A program made the position numbers and the translations under genes. A stretch of 20,565 nt of DNA, taken from positions 1 to 20,565 of the forward strand of contig JAEUSS010000648.1 in NCBI GenBank assembly GCA_016788685.1, read 5' to 3'. Positions within the stretch are counted from its first letter, which is position 1. Every line of letters begins with the position of its first letter. Positions 1 to 7,613 of this stretch are shown here, one piece after another. Below the pieces are notes generated by a model. The model was not told where the DNA came from. It was given only the letters and a program-made list of their open reading frames with translations, and did no database searches. Source of the stretch: Prolixibacteraceae bacterium (GTDB lineage: Bacteria > Bacteroidota > Bacteroidia > Bacteroidales > Prolixibacteraceae).

Positions 1-163
1 CACTGACTTTCAGATAAGTATAGGCTGATGCCTGAACAACCTCTTCCACCTTCCCCTCGTGCATGGAAGGATTTAACACATTTTGGGCGGTGGGTACCTT
101 ATTCTTTTTTACGCAACCCGAAAAACCAACCAGAATGGCCAAAATGATAAATAATGATCTCAT
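1..163 (-). CDS. Lipoprotein, N-terminal part (cut by window edge)
   Basis: The frame starts at the ATG on the minus strand at 163-161 and runs without a stop off the left edge, giving 54 codons. The first 17 residues form a lipoprotein signal: a hydrophobic stretch ending in GFSGC, with the lipidated cysteine at residue 17, followed by a lysine-rich linker. The visible mature part ends in a segment reading GKVEEVVQASAYTYLKV, which resembles the start of small OB-fold-like proteins related to NrfJ; that family assignment is tentative because most of the protein lies outside the window. It is expected to be membrane-anchored and to face the periplasm or the surface. The DNA upstream (164 to about 300) is AT-rich and fits a promoter region, although no clear promoter element was found. 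The lipoprotein call is firm; the role is open. Confidence 0.75.
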   Translation of the reverse strand, partial: MRSLFIILAILVGFSGCVKKNKVPTAQNVLNPSMHEGKVEEVVQASAYTYLKVS

Positions 164-363
164 GGTCTATAAAATTTATGTAATTTCTGATTTTAAATTT
201 GTTGACGGAACACCTGAATTCAAAAACGTTAACCTTCAAAACAAATTTCAAAACAATTGGTTGTAATTTTAATTGATTTTTCGTTCCGTTTACTACAGAA
301 TGACATAAATCAATCCGTCTGAAACTCCTTTCAGCTTTATGCAATACGTCCGACACAACAGAT

Positions 364-456
364 ATGGATACCAACCGCCGCGATCCGATTGAACAGATGT
401 CCAGCCTTCTGAGAAAACAACCGGACTCCTTCGTTATCCCTGCCGATTTCCTTTAG
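364..456 (+). CDS. Possible 30-residue small protein
   Basis: A short plus-strand frame starts at ATG 364 and ends at TAG 454-456. It encodes 30 residues starting MDTNRRDPIEQ and ending VIPADFL. Its base composition is close to the neighbouring genes, whereas the DNA just upstream is AT-rich, which hints at coding. Its stop overlaps the stop of the convergent YdeI-family gene (TTA at 453-455 on the other strand). The frame is open back to 304 without another ATG. I do not recognise the peptide. It could be a true small protein, the remnant of a longer gene, or chance. Confidence 0.25.
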   Translation: MDTNRRDPIEQMSSLLRKQPDSFVIPADFL

Positions 457-1016
457 CGAACCCGCTCCTTCAACGCACTGAATTCGATCAGCTTACTCAA
501 TCTACTTGCCCGAGTCTGTTCCTGTTTAGCGCTCATTACCCAGTAAATCATTACTTTTTGATACGACGGAGCCTGCGAAGTAAAAAACTCCCACGCCTCA
601 GGTTCCTCCTGAAACCTGGACTCCAGTCCGGCATCCAGTTTTTCCGGACGGTTCTCATAGCTGTAAGTCCCTGCCCGGACTTCTGATCTTTTTTCAAAAG
701 CCGCCAAACCTGCGGGAAACATTTTCCCTTGCCGGGTCATTTCCTCCACCTTTCGGATATTCACTGCGCTCCAGTTACTTTTGGGGTTGCGCGGAGTAAA
801 GCGGATACAATAGCTTTCCTCGTCAATACTCCTGCGTATTCCGTCAATCCAGCCGAAGCAAAGCGCTTCATCGACAGACTCCGACCAGGTCATACTGGGT
901 TTCCCGGTACTGACTTTGTAAAACCCCACCAGCAATACGGATTCCGTACGATGATGCTCCTGAAGCCATTTCCGGAATTCAGACGGAGCAGAAAAAAATT
1001 TAGCCTCTTGTTTCAT
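453..1016 (-). CDS. YdeI/OmdA-family (bacteriocin-protection-like) protein
   Basis: This is a soluble protein of 187 residues with no signal peptide. The family is recognised from the segment around residues 43-60 (WSESVDEALCFGWIDG), the later block FTPRNPKSNWSAVN with a VEEM helix, and PAGLAAFE, followed by a helical C-terminal tail. These are hallmarks of the YdeI/OmpD-associated family (OmdA domain), often labelled bacteriocin-protection protein. The length is normal for that family. The biochemical role of the family is poorly defined, and protection against bacteriocins is only the historical label. The gene lies 20 bases downstream of the small membrane protein at 1037-1288 and is probably co-transcribed with it. 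Confidence 0.85.
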   Translation of the reverse strand: MKQEAKFFSAPSEFRKWLQEHHRTESVLLVGFYKVSTGKPSMTWSESVDEALCFGWIDGIRRSIDEESYCIRFTPRNPKSNWSAVNIRKVEEMTRQGKMFPAGLAAFEKRSEVRAGTYSYENRPEKLDAGLESRFQEEPEAWEFFTSQAPSYQKVMIYWVMSAKQEQTRASRLSKLIEFSALKERVR

Positions 1017-1036
1017 CGGAACAGCTTGGAGTCCCT

Positions 1037-1288
1037 CTACCTGCGAAGCTTGGAGTAGCCCCGCAAAATCAATCGGCTGATAAAAATAAGCCCTAATCCG
1101 GCAATCAGGAAAGGCAAAAGCATCCCGATCAGCATATCATTTTTGCCCCAGTTGAAAAGCAGATAACCAAACGACCCGACAAGGATCACCGATCCAAGGT
1201 ATAGCATTGTTTTACTAACCAGTAAAGCAATCTGATACTGTTTCCCCTTTTCATTACCCTGATTCCGTAAAAATCCCTTTTCAAGCAT
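1037..1288 (-). CDS. Small two-helix membrane protein, unknown function
   Basis: The product has 83 residues with a charged, polar N-terminus (about 20 residues), a first hydrophobic helix at about 23-46, a short polar link (NWGKND), a second helix at about 53-73, and a basic tail ending in SKLRR. The basic ends suggest that both termini are in the cytoplasm. No family was recognised. It is followed after 20 bases by the YdeI-family gene in the same direction, so the two probably form an operon. The hydrophobic pattern and the tight spacing support a real gene, but no function can be given. Confidence 0.65.
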   Translation of the reverse strand: MLEKGFLRNQGNEKGKQYQIALLVSKTMLYLGSVILVGSFGYLLFNWGKNDMLIGMLLPFLIAGLGLIFISRLILRGYSKLRR

Positions 1289-1374
1289 AAACCTTCTGTT
1301 TTGGTAAATATCCGACTAAATTACATCAGAAATTCTAGTTCTGAAAGAAATGATCAAATTATCCGGAATTGCAG

Positions 1375-2172
1375 CTAATCCAGAATCTGCAATTGTTTTA
1401 GTATGTTTCGGGTAATCTCTTTTCGGCTCCGGCTGAAGTCCGGATCAGGAGTACTCCGATCTTTTATCACCCGGGTGGCAAAGAACCATACGTTGTCTTT
1501 CTTTGTCACATACCCCACCCACCATCCGGTGTCTTTTCCTCCATCCCTTGCCCATCCTGTTTTGGCCCGAAGAACATAAGAATCAGTCTGCTCCTCAATC
1601 ATGATGCGTTTTACAATTTCGAATGAACGAGCAGAGAATGGCAGCGTTTCTTCGTACAGCCCTTTGAGAAAATTGATCTGATCGACCGGGCTCACCGCCA
1701 GCTTACCAAAATTCCAAAAATCAGGATCGTCAACAGACAAATCGCAATTCCCGTAATGCGAGCGCTTCAGAAAGTCTTCATAACGCAACCTGCCGATTTC
1801 CTCTGCATAGTTCAGGTAAACCCAAACCGCCGAAACCTTAAAGGCTTCCTTCAGATTCATATCGTGGTATATATCAGGCCTGAATCCGTATTTCACGGTA
1901 TCAGCTTTCCCGGCCCATCTGACCATCTCGTTTTCATCGTTAACAACTCCGGTTTCGAGTGCAATTAGTGTATTCAGTATTTTAAAAGTTGAGGCAGGCA
2001 AAGTCCCGAAGCGACTGTCTTCTTCATCGCTGAAAATCCACTTTTGAGCATTGTAATCGTAAATCGTGATGCTTCCCCCGGCAAGAGGTTTGATCAGATC
2101 AACCTGTCCGAAAAGCGGCAGACTGCAGGTAAATATCAGAACAAGCAAAACAAGTTTCATATTTTCCGTCAT
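1375..2172 (-). CDS. Class D (OXA-type) beta-lactamase
   Basis: This serine beta-lactamase would hydrolyse beta-lactam antibiotics in the periplasm. All class D motifs are present: STFK at 61-64, giving the nucleophile Ser61 and Lys64 (the carbamylated lysine in this class); SAV at 114-116 (S-x-V motif); YGN at 140-142; Trp153 in the position of the tryptophan that stabilises the carbamylated lysine; and KTG at 203-205, followed by GWWVGYV. The length of 265 residues is typical. The N-terminus is a Sec signal peptide ending near FGQ. Met5 may be the true start, because the signal peptide reads better from MKLVLLVLIF. The terminator at 2239-2273 closes the upstream unit, so this gene must have its own promoter in the roughly 66 bases before its start. 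A TATTTTTA element at 2192-2185 is a weak candidate. Its substrate range cannot be read from sequence. Confidence 0.95.
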   Translation of the reverse strand: MTENMKLVLLVLIFTCSLPLFGQVDLIKPLAGGSITIYDYNAQKWIFSDEEDSRFGTLPASTFKILNTLIALETGVVNDENEMVRWAGKADTVKYGFRPDIYHDMNLKEAFKVSAVWVYLNYAEEIGRLRYEDFLKRSHYGNCDLSVDDPDFWNFGKLAVSPVDQINFLKGLYEETLPFSARSFEIVKRIMIEEQTDSYVLRAKTGWARDGGKDTGWWVGYVTKKDNVWFFATRVIKDRSTPDPDFSRSRKEITRNILKQLQILD

Positions 2173-2238
2173 TCAGGTTCAGGATAAAAATAAGGCTTTT
2201 CATCCGGTTCGTTAACTACGTGCTCTGAAGTATAATGC

Positions 2239-2273
2239 AAAAAACCTTCTGCCTGAAATCAGACAGAAGGTTT
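2239..2273 (-). terminator. Rho-independent terminator of the DUF1080 unit
   Basis: On the minus strand, downstream of the gene ending at 2307, there is a near-perfect hairpin. The arms are 2273-2260 and 2255-2242 (AAACCTTCTGTCTG against CAGGCAGAAGGTTT, with one U-G pair), the loop is four bases, and a run of six T residues follows. This is a textbook intrinsic terminator, and it insulates the downstream beta-lactamase gene from read-through. Confidence 0.88.
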
Positions 2274-2306
2274 CGGTTTATAATTCTACTTGGTTTGGGT
2301 TTTTGT

Positions 2307-5300
2307 CTAAAGCTCCTTGATACGGATATTTCTGAACTTCAGTTCAGAACCGTGTCCGAGGAAACCAATGTATCCCTTGTTGCGCTGCAATCCCGGGTGG
2401 TTTTTCTTGTCAGCCGTGCCGTTTTTGCTGGCTTCTTTCATATTTCCTTCCAGAATAACCGTGCCGTTCAGGGTAATTTTAATATCGTCGCCTTTCACTA
2501 CCACTTCCTGGTAGTTCCAGTCGCCAACCGGTTTAAGAAAACCTCTTTTGGCAGCAATAATTCCGTAAACTGAACCGTGGTACTGATACTCGGCCAAAGA
2601 CTTGTAGATATCAGCAGTGTTATCCAGGATTTGTAATTCTTTCCCGAGGTATGCGGCATCTCCTTCAAGCGGAGCGTGAATTCCGAGACCGTTGTTGGCT
2701 CCGGGAGTGAGCTGAAACTCGAAACGGAAAATAAAATCGCCATATTCCTTTTCGGTAAACAAGTTGCCACGTGCTCCACCTTTCGGGCTTACAACCAAAC
2801 AGCCATCTTCAGGCATATAGTCTACTTTATTGCCAATCCAGTTGTCCAGGTTCTTTCCGTTGAACAGCAATTTGAATCCGTCAGCTGCTTCTTCGGCACT
2901 CAACCGGGCTTCGTCGACATTCAGTTCTTTTACAAAAATATTCCGGAAAGCCAGATCGGTTCCGTGGGCCTGCAATTCGATAGCTTCCTTCACAAAAATC
3001 GGCATCGAACGATCCCAGTAATTCTCCAGAATCACATTGTCAACCACCAATACTCCGTTCAGATAAACAGTAACCCGGTCGCCGACCATTTTAATGTAGA
3101 AGGTATTCCAGTCGCCAATGGCATTGTCAGCCAAAACCAGCGGTTTACTGGGGTTCTTCTGGTTGTTGTACAAACCACCCGAACCTACCTGGGCACCCAC
3201 ATCAACGCGGGCTGTATCCCAAATCTGAACCTGCGGCGTACCACGCAGATAAATACCGCTGTCGCCGTTTTTACTGATTTTCCAGTCGACCAGCATCTCG
3301 AAGTCGCCATACAATTTTTTGGTACAAAGGTTATCGCCTTTACCGCTAAAATAAATGCAGCCATCTTTCACCGACCAGTTATCGGCAACTTTTGCGTCGG
3401 CTTCGGCCTGAGCCTTTTCCAATTCCTGCGGGGTCATTTTGCCGCGGGCAATCGGATTTTTAACCAGCCCTTGCCAGCCACTCAGATCTTTTCCGTTAAA
3501 GATACTTACATAACCTTTTCCTTTCGGCATTTTCTCCAGGTATTCGCGAACATCGATCACATCGTACTGGCTGTCCGGACCGGTCATTTTACCCATCACT
3601 TTGGTCAGCACCGAAGCAACGAATTCTCCTGAAAGTCCGTTCTTCTTCCCTGAAGAGGGCAATGCCAGGAATTTAGCCGTAGAAGCAGCAGTTGCGCCCA
3701 GCTCCTGATCATCGAGGTATGCAGAAACAAAAACCAGCGAAAGGAATGTTTTTATATTGCGGGTTGCCTGAATAACCTGAGTTTTTTCCTGAACAGAAGT
3801 ACATTCAGGCATCAGTTTCTCGATCATCAGCAATTTCTGGTCATCGGGAAGGTTAGATTGATTCGTTGTGCGGATGTATGCCCTCAACGCGTCAGCCCTG
3901 AATTGTTTCATCTCCGGATTGGTAAATACTGCGAACAAATGGGGAGCAGCTTTTGCATCGTTCCAGTTCGAAAGCGATACGAATGCAGCCTGCCGTTCTG
4001 ACGCGCTGCCATTCTTCAGCAAGCCTACAACTGTTTTCAAAGCTTTCGGATCATTCAGCGAAGACAATACCGGGATGAGTTTTTCGGTCAGGCTGCCACT
4101 CTGAATATGGTTCAGGATCAGTCCGGCATCGGGCTTTTTCTCTCCCGAGTACACGGCAATCAAGGCTTTCTGAATGCGCTCAACCGACTTCTGTTCGGTT
4201 GTTTGTTTGAGCAGATCAATCAATTCGGCTACATTTCCGGCTTGTGCTGTGTTTTCAAGCGCTGCAAAAGCTGCGTTCCGGACATCGGCATTTCCCGACT
4301 TGCAAAGGTTTAACATCTGCGAAAACGATGAAGTAGCACGTCTGGCTCCCAGCACATTGATTAATACCACCTTGCCGGCATCGTTCATCCCATCCAACTG
4401 AGCAGCAAGCAAATTACTCTCTTTCACTGAGGTTGCAATGCGTAAAGCGCTTTCAATCTCTGCCAGCTCCGCTGCATTAGTGGTCTTTTTCAGCTGGTCG
4501 ATCAAAACCGGCACTGCCTGAGCTTTCTGGTTGACAGCCAGCGAACGGACAGCTTCATTTCTCACCAGCACATTGGACGAAGCCAGGCCCGGAAGAATTG
4601 CTTTTTGCAACACCGCTTCTTCAGTACGGTTAGCCAGAAAATGAATAATCTCAGCCTGAGTTTCGGCAGGTGCTTTTTTCAGAGCTGCAATCCACGAAGC
4701 CACATCTTCGCTTTTCAGGCTAACTGCGGCGTTGTTTAGCACGGCATTGCGGTACACTTTGTCTTTATTCTGAATTTCTTTCAGGAACAATGCATTGTTT
4801 CCAAATCCCGGAACAGCTAATGCTGCAGAACGATAAATCAGTTGGTTTTCCTGTTTGCAGTTCTTCATCACGGCAGCACACAGCTGGCTGCTCAGTTTGG
4901 TTTCGCCCTGAACAGCCAGACTCTTGGCATATTCGAGGTAAGCCACCATAGTCTCGGCGCCATCGGGCTGGAATTTAGCAGCCTTGGCAGCGGCTTCAAA
5001 CGTAGCGAGTGACGCTTTTCCGCCAATGTGAGCCAACGCGGTATACACCTGTTTGAGTTCGTCGCCTTTCGCCAATTTGGCTCTTTCAATTAAAAACGAC
5101 TCGGCAGGTTTGTATTTCAACTGTCCCAATGTTCTTTCCATCACCTGAAGTTGCAGGCCGCTTTTATCCTGAATGTTTTTCAGGACAACCGCTCCGGCTT
5201 TCTCAGAACCAATGCTGGTAAGAGCGGCAATGGCCGGTGCATACAAGTCGGCTGTATTCAGGTATTTTTCCAGTTTTGCCACCGACTCATCCCCGCCGCA

Positions 5301-5690
5301 ATATTGCAGGCGACGGATAAAAAAGGCTTTCACCTCTTTGTCCGAAGCTTTTTCGATCGCGCTTAGCAAAACGCCCTCAACCAGTTTCCGTTCGCTTTCG
5401 CGCTTCGGAGCTCCGGCGTACTGGGCCAGGCTTTCCAGCGACATACGGGCCTGAGTATCATTTCCGGTTCCTGCAGGAACGACCATATCGCAAAACTGAG
5501 TGATTCCGGGAGCCCCGGTTTCAATCATCTGGAGCATCAGCTTGTTGGTATGTTCGCCATTCTGTGCCGGAAACTGAGCCAGGACATCGGCCACTTTAGT
5601 TTCGAGGCGGCGATTATCCTGGGCAATGGCCGGAACCATCAGGAGAATAGCCAATAAAAAGGTCAATATATTTCTTGTCATTTTTTTCAT
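2307..5690 (-). CDS. Exported HEAT-repeat protein with two C-terminal DUF1080 domains
   Basis: The protein has 1127 residues. It starts with a Sec signal peptide (residues 1 to about 23, ending PAIAQ), followed by helical HEAT/armadillo-type repeats over about 30-700. Two DUF1080 (LamG-like, 3-keto-disaccharide hydrolase type) domains follow: the first opens with SIFNGKDLSGW near residue 727 and closes with FRNIFVKEL near 930, and the second opens with LLFNGKNLDNW near 937 and closes with FRNIRIKEL at the C-terminus. DUF1080 members in Bacteroides cleave glycosides whose sugar was oxidised at C3. The gene sits 81 bases downstream of the Tat-exported Gfo/Idh/MocA oxidoreductase, the enzyme type expected to make such 3-keto sugars, so the two probably act in sequence in the periplasm. 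The HEAT region may bind a partner or substrate. The two DUF1080 copies are clearly diverged, and one may serve binding rather than catalysis. A strong terminator follows. Confidence 0.9.
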   Translation of the reverse strand: MKKMTRNILTFLLAILLMVPAIAQDNRRLETKVADVLAQFPAQNGEHTNKLMLQMIETGAPGITQFCDMVVPAGTGNDTQARMSLESLAQYAGAPKRESERKLVEGVLLSAIEKASDKEVKAFFIRRLQYCGGDESVAKLEKYLNTADLYAPAIAALTSIGSEKAGAVVLKNIQDKSGLQLQVMERTLGQLKYKPAESFLIERAKLAKGDELKQVYTALAHIGGKASLATFEAAAKAAKFQPDGAETMVAYLEYAKSLAVQGETKLSSQLCAAVMKNCKQENQLIYRSAALAVPGFGNNALFLKEIQNKDKVYRNAVLNNAAVSLKSEDVASWIAALKKAPAETQAEIIHFLANRTEEAVLQKAILPGLASSNVLVRNEAVRSLAVNQKAQAVPVLIDQLKKTTNAAELAEIESALRIATSVKESNLLAAQLDGMNDAGKVVLINVLGARRATSSFSQMLNLCKSGNADVRNAAFAALENTAQAGNVAELIDLLKQTTEQKSVERIQKALIAVYSGEKKPDAGLILNHIQSGSLTEKLIPVLSSLNDPKALKTVVGLLKNGSASERQAAFVSLSNWNDAKAAPHLFAVFTNPEMKQFRADALRAYIRTTNQSNLPDDQKLLMIEKLMPECTSVQEKTQVIQATRNIKTFLSLVFVSAYLDDQELGATAASTAKFLALPSSGKKNGLSGEFVASVLTKVMGKMTGPDSQYDVIDVREYLEKMPKGKGYVSIFNGKDLSGWQGLVKNPIARGKMTPQELEKAQAEADAKVADNWSVKDGCIYFSGKGDNLCTKKLYGDFEMLVDWKISKNGDSGIYLRGTPQVQIWDTARVDVGAQVGSGGLYNNQKNPSKPLVLADNAIGDWNTFYIKMVGDRVTVYLNGVLVVDNVILENYWDRSMPIFVKEAIELQAHGTDLAFRNIFVKELNVDEARLSAEEAADGFKLLFNGKNLDNWIGNKVDYMPEDGCLVVSPKGGARGNLFTEKEYGDFIFRFEFQLTPGANNGLGIHAPLEGDAAYLGKELQILDNTADIYKSLAEYQYHGSVYGIIAAKRGFLKPVGDWNYQEVVVKGDDIKITLNGTVILEGNMKEASKNGTADKKNHPGLQRNKGYIGFLGHGSELKFRNIRIKEL

Positions 5691-5771
5691 ACAATCATGT
5701 TTTTACAATTATTCTGCTGCAACGATAAACGTGCAGTGCCAAACTTGAAACCTTGAATTTTGAACCCGGGA

Positions 5772-7040
5772 CTAAATTTTCCACTCGCCTCTCATCGGCT
5801 GATCGATTAGCCCGTTGGCTTCGTCGTCGTTGATGAACGTTTGCGAAACAGGGTCGAATTCGAGTGTGCGCCCCAGGCGCAATGCCACAACTCCCATATT
5901 TACGATGGTTGCAGAACGGTGGCCGTTCATCTCATTCAAAGCAAATTTCTGACGGGTTTTCACCGATTCGCTGAACAGCCCGATTTGTGGTTCGGGATCG
6001 GGAAGCGTGTCAATCAGCGACTGAAGGTTCGGAATAGTTGACTTAAATCCTCTGAAGATTTTACCGTTTGGTCCTTCAATGTATGCTGCACTTTGGTCTT
6101 TATTTTCACCGTCCAGAATAATCTGACATCCGTCGGCATAAGTATAGGTTATCTTTCTCCAGGTTCCGATGGCATCGTAATCCTGCTGAGGTGCATCAAC
6201 CTCTACTTTTACCGGACTGGTATCGTCTTTTCCCAAAATATATTGTACCGGATCGATGTAATGCTGTCCCATGTCGCCCAATCCGCCTCCGTCATAATCC
6301 CAGTATCCCCGGAAAGTCTGGTGAACGCGGTGTGCGTTATAGGGTTTATCCGGAGCTGGCCCGAGCCACATGTTGTAATCAAGGACTTCAGGAACAGGCT
6401 GAGGTGCGAGATTGGTTTTACCTACCCAGTAGAATTTCCAGTCGAAACCGGTTACGCCGCTGATGGTTACTTTCAAAGGCCAGCCCAGCACTCCGCTGTC
6501 GACAACTTTTTTCAACGGTTTCACGGGTGTTCCGAGTCCGTAGAAATTATCTTTAAAGCGGAACCAGGTATTGAGCCGGAACATCTTTCCGGTAGCGTTG
6601 ATGGCTTCAACCACGCGTTTACCTTCGCCAATGGTTCGGGTCATGGGTTTTTCGCACCATACGTCTTTACCAGCCTGGGCCGCGAGCACCGACATGATTC
6701 CGTGCCAGTGCGGAGGTGTTGCGATATGGACAATATCGATATCCGGACGAAGCAGCACTTCGCGGAAATCCGAATAGCCTTTTACATCCGGCCCAACTTT
6801 TTTAAGCGTACTTGATAAATGGTTCTTGTCGACATCACAAATGGCCAGCAACTTGGTGCCTTCATAAGTAATGTGTCCCTGTCCCATTCCGCCAACTCCG
6901 ATGATGGCTTTGGTTAATTGATCACTTGGGGCCAGAAATCCGTTTCCACCCAAGACATGCCGCGGAATAATTGTGATTCCGGCAGCTGCAACCAGTGATT
7001 TTTTGAAAAAATCACGGCGACTATTAAGTTTCTCAGTCAT
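5772..7040 (-). CDS. Tat-exported Gfo/Idh/MocA-family oxidoreductase
   Basis: This NAD(P)-dependent oxidoreductase of 422 residues is exported folded with its cofactor. A twin-arginine signal is visible (SRRDFFKKS at 7-15, then an alanine-rich hydrophobic stretch ending near residue 30). The Rossmann fold starts at KAIIGVGGMGQGH (44-56), the family motif EKPM is at 130-133, and a GGGLGDMGQHYID block near 251-263 carries the usual catalytic-site Asp/His residues. The length and layout match periplasmic members in Bacteroidota that convert the sugar part of a glycoside to its 3-keto form, or that act as GH109-like enzymes. The next gene, 81 bases downstream, carries two DUF1080 domains, which supports the 3-keto-glycoside role. 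The exact substrate cannot be inferred. This is the first gene of the unit, and its promoter must lie in 7041-7613. Confidence 0.93.
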   Translation of the reverse strand: MTEKLNSRRDFFKKSLVAAAGITIIPRHVLGGNGFLAPSDQLTKAIIGVGGMGQGHITYEGTKLLAICDVDKNHLSSTLKKVGPDVKGYSDFREVLLRPDIDIVHIATPPHWHGIMSVLAAQAGKDVWCEKPMTRTIGEGKRVVEAINATGKMFRLNTWFRFKDNFYGLGTPVKPLKKVVDSGVLGWPLKVTISGVTGFDWKFYWVGKTNLAPQPVPEVLDYNMWLGPAPDKPYNAHRVHQTFRGYWDYDGGGLGDMGQHYIDPVQYILGKDDTSPVKVEVDAPQQDYDAIGTWRKITYTYADGCQIILDGENKDQSAAYIEGPNGKIFRGFKSTIPNLQSLIDTLPDPEPQIGLFSESVKTRQKFALNEMNGHRSATIVNMGVVALRLGRTLEFDPVSQTFINDDEANGLIDQPMRGEWKI

Positions 7041-7613
7041 ATGATTGATTTAGATGTGTTCGTTTTGAAACAGTGAAATTACGACAAAGAAAGGACTTGA
7101 TGTATAAAATGAGGGGTAATAAATGGGGTAATGCTGATGAAAAAATATATGTTCTTCACCATTCCTCCGATATTTTTATCCCCCGAAAGCCCACGGGCAG
7201 GCTAAATTTCAGGAACATCGGGCTGACACCTCGAAAACTGCAACGCCCTGTACTCCGGTTGACCCGTCCTGTACAAAAAATAGGTACAGGAGACAAAAAA
7301 ACAGACAGGACACTGAACATACCTGCAAGGGGAGGAAGTCCAGCCGCGGCTTCCAACGCTTCATCACCGCTTTACCCGGGCAGCCGGCAGGAAAGAACCG
7401 GCTTGTTGCATTTCTGCGGCCCGCGAACAGATGATCGGAGCAAAACATGCACGAACTTCCCAAAAGACATTTCCAGAAGCAAAACCGAACTTTTTCTTTC
7501 AAAATATCACTACATAAGCTCATTTTGTTTCAATTTCCATTTTACTCCTGTTCCGGTTAGCAGATTTGAATAATTATCCATTATTTTAAGAACCCAAAAA
7601 TCGCTGAAAAATA
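7041..7613. other. Divergent intergenic region, no convincing gene
   Basis: These 573 bases separate the minus-strand oxidoreductase unit from the plus-strand MFS gene, so two divergent promoters should lie here. Frames of 61-166 codons exist on both strands. They overlap one another, are rich in Arg/Ser/Pro/Cys and resemble no family, so I treat them as chance. The central part (about 7190-7440) is more GC-rich than the flanks. It holds spaced CCTGTAC motifs (7247-7291) and a smaller inverted repeat (AGCCGG 7382-7387 with CCGGCT 7398-7403). No perfect TAnnTTTG promoter element was found near either start. A structured leader or small RNA is possible but not shown. Confidence 0.5.
7247..7291. 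promoter_or_regulatory. Spaced CCTGTAC motifs, possible operator
   Basis: CCTGTAC occurs at 7247-7253 and again exactly 21 bases later at 7268-7274. Its inverse GTACAGG lies at 7284-7290. The last two form an 8-bp perfect inverted repeat (TCCTGTAC at 7267-7274, GTACAGGA at 7284-7291) around an A-rich 9-base centre. The 21-base spacing equals two helical turns, as expected for a regulator binding one face of DNA between divergent promoters. No regulator gene is in the window, so this is a candidate only. A weak hairpin in an RNA leader is the alternative. Confidence 0.3.

Noticed and set aside
1326..1344. Inverted repeat TCAGAA / TTCTGA downstream of the beta-lactamase gene as a possible terminator
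   Set aside because: The stem is only 6 bp with a 7-base loop, AT-rich, and has no T-run after it on the minus strand.
2676..3632. A 318-codon plus-strand frame opposite the DUF1080 region
   Set aside because: It is antisense to two clearly recognised domains, has no family resemblance, and follows from the codon use of the real gene.
5745..5764. Three TTGAA motifs spaced 7-8 bases between the oxidoreductase and DUF1080 genes
   Set aside because: Short, AT-rich and inside an 81-base operon gap; similar low-complexity strings are common by chance in such DNA.
7329..7410. Sequence GAGGAAGTCC followed by GAACCGGCTT, faintly like RNase P RNA conserved segments
   Set aside because: The two segments are only about 60 bases apart, whereas in RNase P RNA they are separated by well over 200 bases, and other conserved regions are missing.
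7073..7573. A 166-codon plus-strand frame across the divergent intergenic region, with overlapping minus-strand frames (7156-7356, 7209-7523)
   Set aside because: The predicted peptides are rich in Arg, Ser, Pro or Cys, match no family I know, overlap one another, and the plus frame begins among AT-rich promoter-like DNA. They look like chance openings.
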